Shown here one piece after another: positions 53,194 through 62,573 of a stretch of DNA of 64,000 bases. Made by a program: the position numbers and the translations under genes. The stretch lies in assembly GCF_900187385.1 (NCBI RefSeq), contig NZ_FYEY01000001.1, positions 3,534,001 to 3,598,000 on the forward strand. Direction: 5' to 3'. How positions within the stretch are numbered: position 1 is the first letter of the stretch; the number at the start of each line of letters is the position of its first letter. The notes beneath the pieces were generated by a model. The model was not told the origin of the DNA. It searched no databases and was given only the letters and a program-made list of their open reading frames with translations. The stretch is from Streptomyces sp. 2114.4 (lineage in GTDB: Bacteria; Actinomycetota; Actinomycetes; Streptomycetales; Streptomycetaceae).

Positions 53194-55016
53194 GCGCGCG
53201 CTCCTTCGGAGGGGTCAGCAGGTCCGTCAGAGTCAGTGGGCTCCGCGGGGTCTTCGGTATCGGGGGCAGGGGCGTCGGGGGCGGGCGGGGCGTCGGGGGC
53301 GGGCGGGGCCTGGGGGAACAGGTCCCCGGCGAGCGAGCCGAGTTCTTCCGGCAGTCGGGCCGACTCGCTGCGGCCGAGCCCGGCCATCTCGACGACGGTG
53401 ACGCCGTCGGCGCCCTTCTCGGCCCGGACCCACATCCGGCGGCGCTGGATGAACAGCGACCCGGCCAGGCCCAGCAGGGCGGCGACCGCGCCGGTCAGCG
53501 CCAGGCCGTTGCCAGGCTGGTGGGAGACCTTGAAGCTGGCCCAGCTCTTGACGCCCTCGAAGGTGATGGAGCCCTCGCCGTTCGGCAGCTGCATCGTGGT
53601 CTGTGCCTCGGCGGCGCGGACGGCGGACTTGTTCTTGGAGCCGCCCGCGTGCTGGTCCACGCGGTCCTTGGGCAGCAGCATCTTCTTCAGGATGCCGCCC
53701 TTGCCGTCCTGGTACTTCTTGAGGCGCTTGGTGTCCAGCTTGTAGACGCTCTGCGGCAGGCCGGAGTCCAGGCCCAGGTCACCGTGGTACGCGTTGACCG
53801 AGAGCACGGGGAAGTCCAGCGCCGGGAACTGCGAGAACATCGAGCCGGTGCCGCGGCCGCCGAAGGTCGGGACGAACATCGCCTGGAAGCCGAGCTGGTT
53901 GCGCTTGCCGTCCTTGGTCTGCGCGCCGGGCACCTTCACCACACCGGTCGAGGTGAGGTTCTTCGGGTCGGCGGGCAGGAAGGCCGTGGCGCCGTGGAAG
54001 ACGGTCTTGCCGCGGCCGTCCTTGACGGTGACGACGGGGGAATAGCCGTGCGAGAGCAGGTAGACGCGGTTGCCCGCGATGTCGAGGGGCTTGTTGACCT
54101 CGATGGCGGTGTGGTGCTGCTTGCCGTCCGCGCCCAGGTAGTAGGAGATCTGCGCCCGGTAGGTGCGCGGGGTGCCCCGCTGCGGCCCGGTCCGCTCGTA
54201 CGTCGCGTCGAAGCGGTCGAGCTTGAAGCCGAACGGGTCCATGTCGTCGGTGTCGTAGAACGGTCCCGACTTGAACTCGTCGTACTGCGTGAGGCTGTTG
54301 GCGAAGCCGTCGCCCTCGGTGATCAGCTTGTTGCCCTCGGACTTCCACAGGCCGCCGACGGCGAACGCCACCAGCATCACGATCAGCGCGACGTGGAAGA
54401 CGAGGTTGCCGACCTCGCGCAGGTAGCCCTTCTCGGCGGCGACCGCGGTGGCGTCACGGTGGGCGCGGAAGCGCCGCTTCTTCAGCAGCCGCTGCGCCGC
54501 GCCGAGGACGTCCTCGGGGTCCGTCTCGGTGCGCCAGGTGGTGTACGCGGGCAGCCGGGTCAGCCGGCGCGGGGCGGCCGGCGGGCGGCCGCGGAGCTGT
54601 CCGACGAACTGCCAGCTGCGCGGCACGATGCAGCCGATCAGCGAGATGAACAGCAGCAGGTAGATCGCGGAGAACCACACCGAGCTGTAGACGTGGAACA
54701 TCCCGAGCTTGTCGTAGATGCCCGCGAGGGTGGAGTGGTCGGCCTTGAACTGGTCGACCTTGACCGGGTCGACGCTGGTCTGCGGGATCAGCGAGCCGGG
54801 GATCGCGCCGATGGACAGCAGGAAGAGCAGCAGCAGCGCGACCCGCATCGAGGTCAGCTGCCGCCAGAACCAGCGGGCCCAGCCGAGCGGGCCGAGCGAG
54901 GGGAAGGTGACGTCTTCCGTGGGCGCGGTGGAGAGCTGGGATCCGGCCGCGCCGAGATCACTGCCCGCGTCGGCCGCGGAGCCCGGGTCGCGGGGGGTGT
55001 CGGTCTTGGTGGCCAT
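53190..55016 (-). CDS. resB: Cytochrome c biogenesis protein ResB
   Basis: A 608-residue protein. It has four membrane helices: LTSMRVALLLLFLLSIGAIPGSL, WFSAIYLLLFISLIGCIVP, GNLVFHVALIVMLVAFAVGGLW and GLALTGAVAALLGLAGSLF. A large extracytoplasmic domain lies between the third and fourth. The tail is a low-complexity Pro/Asp/Ala repeat (PPAPDAPPAPDAPAPDT). It works with CcsB in the System II haem-ligation complex. ATG 55016 is four bases after the ccdA stop; a TTG three bases earlier is a weak alternative. Confidence 0.94.
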   Translation of the reverse strand: MATKTDTPRDPGSAADAGSDLGAAGSQLSTAPTEDVTFPSLGPLGWARWFWRQLTSMRVALLLLFLLSIGAIPGSLIPQTSVDPVKVDQFKADHSTLAGIYDKLGMFHVYSSVWFSAIYLLLFISLIGCIVPRSWQFVGQLRGRPPAAPRRLTRLPAYTTWRTETDPEDVLGAAQRLLKKRRFRAHRDATAVAAEKGYLREVGNLVFHVALIVMLVAFAVGGLWKSEGNKLITEGDGFANSLTQYDEFKSGPFYDTDDMDPFGFKLDRFDATYERTGPQRGTPRTYRAQISYYLGADGKQHHTAIEVNKPLDIAGNRVYLLSHGYSPVVTVKDGRGKTVFHGATAFLPADPKNLTSTGVVKVPGAQTKDGKRNQLGFQAMFVPTFGGRGTGSMFSQFPALDFPVLSVNAYHGDLGLDSGLPQSVYKLDTKRLKKYQDGKGGILKKMLLPKDRVDQHAGGSKNKSAVRAAEAQTTMQLPNGEGSITFEGVKSWASFKVSHQPGNGLALTGAVAALLGLAGSLFIQRRRMWVRAEKGADGVTVVEMAGLGRSESARLPEELGSLAGDLFPQAPPAPDAPPAPDAPAPDTEDPAEPTDSDGPADPSEGARA

Positions 55017-55019
55017 CAA

Positions 55020-55781
55020 TCAGATCCCAACGGTGGAGCTTTGCGTCCAGCTCTGGAGCTCGGACATCAGGCTGTCCCAGATGCCGGTGACGAGGAGGAT
55101 GCCGAGGGCGACCATCATTCCGCCGCCGATCCGCATCACCCACAGATAGTGCCGCTTGACCCAGCCGAAGGCGCCGAGTGCCCGGCGGAAGGCCAGCGCG
55201 ACGACGATGAACGGCACGCCCAGGCCGAGGCAGTACGCCACGGTGAGCAGGGCGCCGCGGCCGGCGCTGGCGCCGGAGTACGCGAGGGCGCTGACGGCGG
55301 CGAAGGTGGGGCCGAGGCACGGCGTCCAGCCGACGCCGAAGAGCACCCCGAGCACCGGCGCGCCGGCCAGTCCCATCGCGGGCTTCATGTGGAAGCGCAC
55401 CTCGCGCTGTCCGAAGCGTTTGAGGACACCGGCGAACGCCAGCCCGAGCAGGATCATCAGCACGCCGAGGACCCGCGAGACGACGTCCTTGTACTGCTGC
55501 AGGGTCTGGCCGGCGAACCCGAAGAGCGCGCCGCCGGAGACGAAGACGGCGGTGAAGCCGAGGACGAAGAGCGCGGCGCCGGCCAGCATCCGGCCGCGCC
55601 GGGCCTCGCCGAGGTCGGTGCCGGTGACGCCGGTGACGTACGACATATAGCCCGGCACCAGGGGCAGGACGCAGGGCGAGAAGAAGGAGACGAGTCCGGC
55701 GACGAGTGCGAGGGGGACGGCGGCGAGCAGGGTCCCGTTGAGGACGGTCTGGTTTTCCGCGGCGGCGGCGAGCGCGATCAC
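55020..55781 (-). CDS. ccdA: Thiol:disulfide transmembrane protein CcdA
   Basis: A 253-residue protein with six helices. The two redox cysteines are in VSFFSPCVLPLVPGYMSYV and GVGWTPCLGPTFAAV. It passes electrons from cytoplasmic thioredoxin across the membrane to keep apocytochrome c cysteines reduced. GTG 55781 lies just past the stop of the ResA-like gene, within the same operon. Confidence 0.95.
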   Translation of the reverse strand: MIALAAAAENQTVLNGTLLAAVPLALVAGLVSFFSPCVLPLVPGYMSYVTGVTGTDLGEARRGRMLAGAALFVLGFTAVFVSGGALFGFAGQTLQQYKDVVSRVLGVLMILLGLAFAGVLKRFGQREVRFHMKPAMGLAGAPVLGVLFGVGWTPCLGPTFAAVSALAYSGASAGRGALLTVAYCLGLGVPFIVVALAFRRALGAFGWVKRHYLWVMRIGGGMMVALGILLVTGIWDSLMSELQSWTQSSTVGI

Positions 55782-55785
55782 GTGA

Positions 55786-56400
55786 TCACTTCTCGGCGAT
55801 CAGCGGGGTGATCATCTTGCGGAGGTCGCCCTCGGTGACCGGGCCGATCGAGCGGGCGGCGATCTTGCCGTGCCGGTCGACGGCGATCGTGGAGGGGATG
55901 GACTGCGGGTTGAGGCTGCCCTTGGGGAAGCGCAGCATCAGCCGGCCGGTGGGGTCGAACAGGCTCGGGTAGGGCACCTTGTGCTCTTCCTCGAAGCTGG
56001 TGGCCTGCGACTTCTCGGAGTCGCGGGTGTTGATCCCGACGAACTGGACGCCCTTGTCCTTGGTCTCGTTCGCGACCTTGGCGAAGTTCGGCGCCTCGGC
56101 GATGCAGGGCCCGCACCATGATCCCCAGACGTTGAGGATGACGACCTTGCCCTTGTAGTCGGCGATGTCCAGCTTCTTGCCGGTGGTGGTCTCACCCGAA
56201 AGATCGGGGGCCGGCTGCCGCTCGTCCTTCGTGACGGTGTCGATGCCGTTCTTGCCCTGGACGAACCGGGTCTGGGAGGAGCCGCCGGAGGCGCCGTCGC
56301 CGCAGGCGCTGAGCGTCAGCGACGCGGCCGCCGCCCCTGCGGCGAGCAGGGCGATGCGGCGGCGGCTCGTGAGGCGGCGTGGGGCGCGGCAAGCACTCAT
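55786..56400 (-). CDS. ResA/TlpA-like thioredoxin lipoprotein
   Basis: A 204-residue protein. The signal peptide MSACRAPRRLTSRRRIALLAAGAAAASLTLSACG has a lipobox with Cys33, so the protein is anchored outside the membrane. The thioredoxin domain has NVWGSWCGPCIAEAPNFA (redox CGPC), and the family cis-proline region is in IPSTIAVD. It receives electrons from CcdA and reduces the haem-binding cysteines of apocytochrome c. A longer start at 56424 is possible. Confidence 0.93.
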   Translation of the reverse strand: MSACRAPRRLTSRRRIALLAAGAAAASLTLSACGDGASGGSSQTRFVQGKNGIDTVTKDERQPAPDLSGETTTGKKLDIADYKGKVVILNVWGSWCGPCIAEAPNFAKVANETKDKGVQFVGINTRDSEKSQATSFEEEHKVPYPSLFDPTGRLMLRFPKGSLNPQSIPSTIAVDRHGKIAARSIGPVTEGDLRKMITPLIAEK

Positions 56401-56476
56401 GTGAAAAGTTTCGCATGGGCCCATTCCGGATCTTCCGCGCCCCCCTCCGACCGCCCGCCGCCCCCGGCGGTATCCG

Positions 56477-57706
56477 TCAGACCGCCGACAAATACGACTT
56501 CCAGCCGCCGTCCGGCCGCGCTCCCACGGGCAGCTCCTGGAGCCTGCTCACCACCTGCGGGTCCTGTGCGTCGAGCCAGTCGGTGAACTGCCGGAACGAC
56601 ACCAGACGGACATCTTTGTTCTGCTCATTGGCAATGTGCTTGAGGGCTTCCTCGACGGCATCCATATAGATGCCGCCATTCCACTCTTCGAAGTGGTTGC
56701 CGATGAAGAACGGCGCGCGATTGGTCTCGTAGGCCCGGCGGAATCCGGAAATGTATGCGTCGGTGGCCTGCTGCCGCCAGCCCGGATAGTTGGCCGGCGG
56801 GGCCTGCGTGGAGTTCTTCGACTGATTGAAGAGCATGTTGTAGTCCATCGAGAGCACCTGGGAACTGTGCCCCGGGAACGGAATCAGCTGGAGCGGGAAG
56901 TCCCACAGGCCCCGCTTCTTCCTCGGCCACATCTGCATTCCGCCGGGCGAGCTGGCGTCGTACCGCCAGCCGAGTTCCTGGGCGGTGGGCAGCAGGTTTT
57001 TCTGGCCCAGCAGGCAGGGGGTGCGGCCGCCGACCAATTCCTTGCGGTAGTCGAAGGGCAGCGGGTCGAGGTCGGTGAAGCCGGTGTTCGTGCGCCACTG
57101 TGTGACGAAGTCCATCGCCTGGTCGATTTCGGACTGCCACTGCCGGGGTGTCCAGTGCTTGACCGAGGTCGGGGCGTTGCCGCAGAAGTGCCCGTTGAAG
57201 TGGGTGCCGACCTCGTGGCCGTCCAGCCAGGCCTCGCGCACGTACTTCAGCGTCTCCTTGATGTGGACGTCGCTGAGGTAGGGGATGTCGGAGGCGCCCT
57301 GCTCGTTGTTCGGCGGGGCGTAGAGGTGCTTCTGGGATTCGGGCAGGAGATACAGGCCGGAGAGGAAGAAGGTCATTGCCGCGCCGTGGTCCCTGGCGAG
57401 CTGGAGGAAACGGGGGAAGAGGCCGTTGCCGACCTCTCCGGCCCCGTCCCAGGAAAAGACCACGAACTGCGGCGGGGTCTGACCGGGCTCGAGCCGTTCC
57501 GGCGTCTTGGGCTGATGGGGCTGCACGCCGGAATATGCTGTCGAACCGTCACCGATGAGTTTCGCCCGCGCCTGGACCGACCCTTTGACCCGCTGCCTGT
57601 CCGCCCCCGCGCCGTCCGAGTCCGTCGACGAGCAGCCGGCGATGCCCAGCGCAGCGGCTGCACCGACTCCCATGCCCAGCAGCTTTCGCCGGCTGATCGC
57701 GCGCAT
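56477..57706 (-). CDS. Polysaccharide deacetylase-like lipoprotein
   Basis: A 409-residue protein. The N-terminus combines a Tat-like RRK motif with a lipobox: MRAISRRKLLGMGVGAAAALGIAGCSS. The NodB-type core has FVVFSWDGAGEVGNGLFPRFL (metal-binding Asp) and WLDGHEVGTHFNGHFCG (H-x3-H). The C-terminal region includes ISGFRRAYETNRAPFFIGNHFEEW. It likely removes acetyl groups from wall or capsular sugars outside the membrane. It runs in the same direction as the Ccs genes but is separated by 77 bp. Confidence 0.85.
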   Translation of the reverse strand: MRAISRRKLLGMGVGAAAALGIAGCSSTDSDGAGADRQRVKGSVQARAKLIGDGSTAYSGVQPHQPKTPERLEPGQTPPQFVVFSWDGAGEVGNGLFPRFLQLARDHGAAMTFFLSGLYLLPESQKHLYAPPNNEQGASDIPYLSDVHIKETLKYVREAWLDGHEVGTHFNGHFCGNAPTSVKHWTPRQWQSEIDQAMDFVTQWRTNTGFTDLDPLPFDYRKELVGGRTPCLLGQKNLLPTAQELGWRYDASSPGGMQMWPRKKRGLWDFPLQLIPFPGHSSQVLSMDYNMLFNQSKNSTQAPPANYPGWRQQATDAYISGFRRAYETNRAPFFIGNHFEEWNGGIYMDAVEEALKHIANEQNKDVRLVSFRQFTDWLDAQDPQVVSRLQELPVGARPDGGWKSYLSAV

Positions 57707-57852
57707 ACCCTCGTCCCCATCCGTGCTCGCCGAACTCGATATCCATATAAACGGACAACGGAGAGGAGGGCATGTCGAGCGTCGGGGTGACGAGTTATTC
57801 GCCTGGACAGGTCATTTCGCCTGCAGGTGACATTCCGCCAAGTGATGCGCCG

Positions 57853-58533
57853 TCAGGCACCAAAAGCCTTGGCCTTTCCCTTGACCGGTTTGGCGCCGGC
57901 CAGAAGATGGGAGGGAACCAGGTCGCGCGCGGGCTCGCTGTACCCCACCGAAACGATCTTGTCGCCGTGAAAGGTGAACGACGTCAGCGAGGCCAGCGTG
58001 CACTGCCGCTTCCGCGGGTCGTGCCACAGCCGCCGCCGCTCCGCGAAGCTGCGCACGATCCAGATCGGCAGCTGATGGCTGACCGCCACCGCCTCGTGCC
58101 CGCGCGCCGCGTCCCGTGCCGCGCCCAGCGCCGCCATCATCCGCACGACCTGCTCGAGGTACGGCTCGCCCCAGGAGGGCCGGAACGGATTCGTCAGGTA
58201 CTTCCAGTTTCCCGGCTTCTTCAGCGCACCGTCACCGACCCCGAAGGTCTTCCCCTCGAAGACGTTGGCCGCCTCGATCAGCCGCTCGTCGGTGGCCAGC
58301 TCCAGGCCGTGCGCCCCGGCGATCGGCGTCGCGGTCTCCTGCGCACGCTCCAGCGGCGAGGCGACGACATGCGTGATGTCCCGCCCCGCAAGGTGCTCCG
58401 CCACCCGGTCGGCCATCTTCCGACCCAGCTCGGAGAGGTGGTAGCCGGGCCGGCGCCCGTAGAGCACGCCGTCGGGGTTGTGCACCTCGCCGTGCCGCAT
58501 CAGATGCACCACGGTGATGTCTTCGCTGCTCAT
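57853..58533 (-). CDS. Histidine phosphatase family protein
   Basis: A 226-residue protein of the phosphoglycerate mutase-like superfamily. The phosphohistidine motif is VVHLMRHGEVHNPDG, with the second catalytic His in AVAVSHQLPIW and the acidic region in SPLERAQETATP. The substrate is unknown. I chose ATG 58533 (MSSEDITVVHL); an ATG nine bases upstream is possible. It lies 57 bp after hemL in the same direction and is probably cotranscribed. Confidence 0.9.
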   Translation of the reverse strand: MSSEDITVVHLMRHGEVHNPDGVLYGRRPGYHLSELGRKMADRVAEHLAGRDITHVVASPLERAQETATPIAGAHGLELATDERLIEAANVFEGKTFGVGDGALKKPGNWKYLTNPFRPSWGEPYLEQVVRMMAALGAARDAARGHEAVAVSHQLPIWIVRSFAERRRLWHDPRKRQCTLASLTSFTFHGDKIVSVGYSEPARDLVPSHLLAGAKPVKGKAKAFGA

Positions 58534-58590
58534 GTCACCCATTCATTCAGTCGTCGGCAAGCAGTCGCCGGCCCGTGCGCCGGAGGTTCC

Positions 58591-59898
58591 TCAGGCCGTC
58601 GCCGCGGCCGCGGCCCGTGCGGCGGCCGGCAGGGCGGCGGCGATGCGCTCGACGGCCGCCGTGTCGTGCGCGGTCGAGACGAACCACGACTCGAAGGCGG
58701 ACGGCGGGAGGTAGACGCCCTGCGCCAGCATCGAGTGGAAGAAGGCGGTGAAGCGGAACGACTCCTGCGCCTTGGCGGCGTCGTAGTCGGTCACCTCGGC
58801 ATCCGTGAAGAAGACCGTGAACATGTTCCCCGCGGTCTGGACCCGGTGCGCCACGCCCTCCTTCGCCAGCGCGGCGGTGACCAGGCCCCGCACCTGAGCG
58901 GAGACCGCGTCGACCTTCTCGTACGCGGCGTCGTCCAGCCGCCGCAGCTGCGCGACACCCGCGGCGGTGGCGATCGGGTTCCCGGACAGGGTGCCCGCCT
59001 GGTAGACCGGGCCGGCCGGCGCGAGGTGCGCCATGACGTCCGTACGGCCGCCGAAGGCCGCGGCCGGGAAGCCGCCGCCCATGACCTTGCCGAACGTCAT
59101 CAGATCCGGACGTACACCGTCAATGCCGTACCAACCGGCCTTGCTGACGCGGAAGCCGGTCATCACCTCGTCGGAGATGTAGAGCGCCCCGTTGCCGGCG
59201 CACAGGTCCTTCAGGCCCTGGTTGAAGCCCGGCAGCGGCGGCACCACGCCCATGTTGCCCGGCGCCGCCTCCGTGATCACACAGGCGATCTCGCCCGGGT
59301 GCGCGGCGAACGCAGCCCGCACCGCTTCGAGGTCGTTGTACGGCAGCACGATCGTGTCGCCGGCCTGCGCCCCCGTCACCCCCGGCGTGTCGGGCAGTCC
59401 GAGGGTCGCCACGCCCGAACCGGCCGCGGCCAGCAGCGCGTCCACGTGCCCGTGGTAGCAGCCCGCGAACTTGATCACCTTCGGCCGGCCGGTGAACCCG
59501 CGCGCCAGCCGGATCGCCGACATCGTCGCCTCGGTGCCGCTGGAGACCAGCCGCACCTGCTCGACCGGCTCGATCCGGGCCACGATCTCCTCGGCCAGCT
59601 CGACCTCGCCCGCGCCGGGCGTGCCGAAGGACGTACCGCGGGCGACCGCCTCCTGGACCGCGGCGATCACCTCGGGGTGCGCGTGGCCGAGGATCATCGG
59701 CCCCCAGGAGCACACCAGGTCGACATACTCACGGCCATCGGCGTCGGTGAGGTACGGACCGGTACCGGACACCATGAAACGGGGCGTACCGCCCACGGCG
59801 CGGAACGCCCGCACCGGAGAGTTGACGCCGCCCGGCGTCACGGCGGACGCACGGTCGAAGAGCGACTGCGAAACAGGGGCTTCATACGGAAAAGACAC
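58591..59898 (-). CDS. hemL: Glutamate-1-semialdehyde 2,1-aminomutase
   Basis: A 435-residue PLP enzyme that converts glutamate-1-semialdehyde to 5-aminolevulinate, the entry to haem synthesis. Conserved regions: [49 protein letters not shown], and the PLP lysine in [20 protein letters not shown] chose GTG 59898 ([18 protein letters not shown]), preceded by AGGATCACA; an upstream ATG would add six residues. The haem made here would supply the Ccs system encoded 3-7 kb to its left. Confidence 0.95.
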   Translation of the reverse strand: MSFPYEAPVSQSLFDRASAVTPGGVNSPVRAFRAVGGTPRFMVSGTGPYLTDADGREYVDLVCSWGPMILGHAHPEVIAAVQEAVARGTSFGTPGAGEVELAEEIVARIEPVEQVRLVSSGTEATMSAIRLARGFTGRPKVIKFAGCYHGHVDALLAAAGSGVATLGLPDTPGVTGAQAGDTIVLPYNDLEAVRAAFAAHPGEIACVITEAAPGNMGVVPPLPGFNQGLKDLCAGNGALYISDEVMTGFRVSKAGWYGIDGVRPDLMTFGKVMGGGFPAAAFGGRTDVMAHLAPAGPVYQAGTLSGNPIATAAGVAQLRRLDDAAYEKVDAVSAQVRGLVTAALAKEGVAHRVQTAGNMFTVFFTDAEVTDYDAAKAQESFRFTAFFHSMLAQGVYLPPSAFESWFVSTAHDTAAVERIAAALPAAARAAAAATA

Positions 59899-60375
59899 TG
59901 TGATCCTGACCTGCATAAACGGCGGGTGGGCGGCGCTCGGGCGCGGCCCTGCTGACTAGGGAGGCGGGAATCTGCCTCGCGATACGCCTGCGGGCGCCGC
60001 TCGGTTCACCCTCGCTCCTTTTTTGATTCCTCTCGCTTTCGACCGGGCGTCAGCCCCCACTCGTCTGCGAAACTGGGCCGACGTACGAGTAAGTCACGCA
60101 AGCAATGGTCTCAGAGGCGCACGGGGGCGCGTGGCCGGGCGTTTCACGCGCCGGTGACGGGGGAGGTCTCTGAGACGATGATCGGGTTGCGCGGCTGGGG
60201 CTGCGAGTGGTCGGGTGGAGATATGCATCGCGGTGGCGAACTGGGCGAGGGAACCAATGACCGGGGTCCCGAGCGCGCCCAGCGCGGCCGTCACCGGCGC
60301 GAGGACACCACGGGCGAGACCACGCGCGAGGACATCACGAGCGAGACCACGGGCGGGGAGATCAGAGGCGGCCGC
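59899..60375. other. Region between hemL and the next gene, with a 27-bp repeat
   Basis: Contains the hemL promoter. Near its right end, CGCGAGGACACCACGGGCGA and a second copy with ATCACGAGC in place of the middle bases lie 27 bp apart (60298-60351), with a third partial copy after. If the next gene starts further left at GTG 60154, this repeat would be coding (RREDTTGETTREDITSETTG). Confidence 0.5.
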
Positions 60376-60813
60376 ATGGGGGTGACGTACAGGTACTTCG
60401 GCGCGCCCAACGGCGCGACGGCGGCCCGTGTCCCCGTCTCCATGCGCCCCGAAGAGCTCGGCGGTGACGAGCTCGGCATGGGCGGCATGTTCAGCAAGAT
60501 CAAGCCGGAGACGATGGCCGCCATGGTCCTCACCGGTATAGAGGGCATACCGCTCCATAAGGTTCCGCCGCTCGAACTGGTCGTCCTCCACCCCGACTAC
60601 GCCGTCGTCAAGCTTCCGATGACCGTGGTCGACCCGCTGCGAGGCGTCGGCGAGGAGTCGGTCGGCGCGGCCGCCTTCATCTGGTCCACCGTCCCCGACC
60701 GCGGCGGCCCGCGCGACGCCTTCACCGTCTACCAGCTGCTGCACGAGTGGCAGGACTTCAGCCACCGGCTGCACGAGGCGGGGCACCAGGCGTACTGCCT
60801 GGTCTGGCCGTAA
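60376..60813 (+). CDS. Conserved hypothetical protein, streptomycete type
   Basis: A 145-residue protein from ATG 60376 (GVTYRYFGAPNGATAARVPV), which is where the conserved sequence starts. It has a compact alpha/beta pattern: EELGGDELGMGGMFSKIK, LVVLHPDYAVVKLPMTVVDPL, and the hydrophobic AFIWSTVPD, ending with WQDFSHRLHEAGHQAY. No signal peptide. I do not recognise a named function. A longer GTG start (60154) would add a repetitive head. Confidence 0.75.
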   Translation: MGVTYRYFGAPNGATAARVPVSMRPEELGGDELGMGGMFSKIKPETMAAMVLTGIEGIPLHKVPPLELVVLHPDYAVVKLPMTVVDPLRGVGEESVGAAAFIWSTVPDRGGPRDAFTVYQLLHEWQDFSHRLHEAGHQAYCLVWP

Positions 60814-60869
60814 GGTTCGGCCCCGGGCGGGGCGCGGTGCCCGGCCGGGGCCGCCGTGCCGGGCCCCTC

Positions 60870-61712
60870 TCACCACGTGGGGCGGGCCGACACACCGCCG
60901 TCCACGACCAGATCGTGCCCGGTGATCCAGGACGCCATCGGCGAGGCGAGGAAGACGCAGGCATCGCCCACGTCCTGCGGCGTGCCCAACCGCCCGGCAG
61001 GTGCCGCCGCCTGCCAGCGACGCACCCCCTCCGGCCAGTCCCCTTCCAGGCCGGGCCGGTCGATCAGGCCGGGCGAGACGCTGTTGACGCGGATGCCGTA
61101 CGCCCCGTACTCCAGGGCCGCCGTGCGCGCATGCATCACCACCGCCGCCTTCGACGCGCAGTAGTGGGCATGCCGCGGCGCCGGCCGGTCCGCCTCGATG
61201 GAGGCGATATGGGTCACCGACCCTCCGGCGCCCGCCCGCATCACGGCCGCCGCGGCCTGGGTGCAGGCGAAGACGCTGTGCACGTTCACGTCCGCCACCG
61301 CTCGCCAGTCGGCGAGCGACATCCCCGCCAGCTCCTGCGTCGGCTGCACCCCCGCGTTGTTCACCAGCGCGGTCAGCCGCCCGCGCCAGGCGGCCGCCTC
61401 GGTCACCAGGCGGTGGCACTCCTCCTCGACGGCCAGATCGGCGGCCAGCGCCAGCGCGCTCCCGCCCTCCGACTCGATCCGCTCGACCAGGTCCCGCGCC
61501 GCCTCGGCGCCCGTACGGTAATGCGCCACGACGGCGGCCCCGGCGGCGGCGAACCGCAGCGCGATACCGCGGCCGAGGCCGCCGGCGGCGCCGGTGACGA
61601 GAGCCACCTGACCGCGGAGGTCGGGGAGGCCGGGGTGAGGGGAGTGGCTGGGGAGCGGGGAGTCGCTGGGGTGAGGGGAGCGGCCGGCGGCGTCGGGTGC
61701 GGTCTCGGTCAT
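60870..61712 (-). CDS. SDR family oxidoreductase
   Basis: A 280-residue short-chain dehydrogenase. It has TGAAGGLGRGIALRFA (nucleotide loop), NNAGVQPTQEL, the catalytic YCASKAA, and VNSVSPGLIDRPG. The first 30 residues are a Pro/Ser/His-rich leader. The FabG-like core suggests 3-oxoacyl or polyol reduction; the substrate is unknown. The ATG at 61712 follows GAGGGG. Confidence 0.9.
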   Translation of the reverse strand: MTETAPDAAGRSPHPSDSPLPSHSPHPGLPDLRGQVALVTGAAGGLGRGIALRFAAAGAAVVAHYRTGAEAARDLVERIESEGGSALALAADLAVEEECHRLVTEAAAWRGRLTALVNNAGVQPTQELAGMSLADWRAVADVNVHSVFACTQAAAAVMRAGAGGSVTHIASIEADRPAPRHAHYCASKAAVVMHARTAALEYGAYGIRVNSVSPGLIDRPGLEGDWPEGVRRWQAAAPAGRLGTPQDVGDACVFLASPMASWITGHDLVVDGGVSARPTW

Positions 61713-61740
61713 GGTCGGCCCCTCGCTTTCGGATCGGTCA

Positions 61741-61830
61741 TGGGCGGGTCCGCCGTGGGCGGGTCCGCCGTGGGCGGGTCCGTCATGGGCGGGTCCGTCA
61801 TGGGCGGGTCCGTCATGGGCGGGTCCGCCG
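61741..61830. repeat. 15-bp tandem repeat, six copies
   Basis: TGGGCGGGTCCGCCG or TGGGCGGGTCCGTCA repeats six times without gaps (61741-61830), with a partial seventh unit. It lies between the SDR and DUF985 genes, with no coding role assigned. Downstream, TTCGGTCACGGTCGG occurs twice (61845-61859 and 61874-61888). Confidence 0.9.
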
Positions 61831-61878
61831 TGGGCGTGGACAGTTCGGTCACGGTCGGGTCCGTCGTGGACCGTTCGG

Positions 61879-62415
61879 TCACGGTCGGCTCAGGGCGGCG
61901 ATCCGCGCTGCCTCCCGGGGGAAGCGCGCGGCCAGTTCGGCGGCGTCCCCGTGCTCGTAGTCCTCGAAGGTGAAACCCGGCGCCATCGTGCAGCCGAAGA
62001 GCGTCCAGGAGCCGCCGTCGGCGACCTCGGCGGCCATCCACGTACCGGCCGGCACCGTGAACTGGACGTGCTGCCCGCCGAGCACGTCCGGTCCGAGGAT
62101 GACCGTACGGGCACCGCCGTCTTCCGGGAGCAGGAACAGGGCGAGCGGATCACCTCGGTAGAAGTGCCAGATCTCGTCGGTGGGCAGCCGGTGCAGGGCG
62201 GAGAAATCGCCCGGCTCGGCGGTCAGCAGCATCACGATCGCCGAGCCCTCGGGCCGTCCGTCGGCACGCTCGGGGCCCGCCCAGGTACGCCGGAACCGCC
62301 CGCCTTCACGGGGCAGCGGCGCCAGCCCGTAGAAATGGATCAGCGCCTCGGGGAGCCGGTCAGAGGGCAGCGGCTGCTCGTCCGTGCTCTGCTCACCCGT
62401 CCGCTGCTCGTCCAT
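61879..62415 (-). CDS. DUF985 cupin-like protein
   Basis: A 178-residue protein. The DUF985 cupin fold: PEALIHFYGLAPLPREGGRFR, IVMLLTAEPGDFSALHRLPTDEIWHFYRGD (with the His/Glu metal region), and VTAGTWMAAE-type turns as VPAGTWMAAEVAD. The first 20 residues are a Gln/Glu-rich tail. Function unknown; cupins of this type are often sugar epimerase-like or binding proteins. ATG 62415, with GGGAGG upstream. Confidence 0.85.
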   Translation of the reverse strand: MDEQRTGEQSTDEQPLPSDRLPEALIHFYGLAPLPREGGRFRRTWAGPERADGRPEGSAIVMLLTAEPGDFSALHRLPTDEIWHFYRGDPLALFLLPEDGGARTVILGPDVLGGQHVQFTVPAGTWMAAEVADGGSWTLFGCTMAPGFTFEDYEHGDAAELAARFPREAARIAALSRP

Positions 62416-62573
62416 CCGCGGCTGCCTCCCCTCGGTCTGTCGGCTGCCGGCTGCCGGGTCGTGGACCAGGCTAGGGGCGAGGGCCATCCGGTGCGGTCCC
62501 ATTCGAGCCAGGTGGCCGAGCACGGGCGGCGGCGTTGGCCGGCCAGAGGGGTTGCCCGGCGGCCGACGGCCCG

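Noticed and set aside
53031..55811. A 926-codon plus-strand frame opposite ccsB, resB and ccdA
   Set aside because: Same reason: shadow of the real genes; no domain, no start signal.
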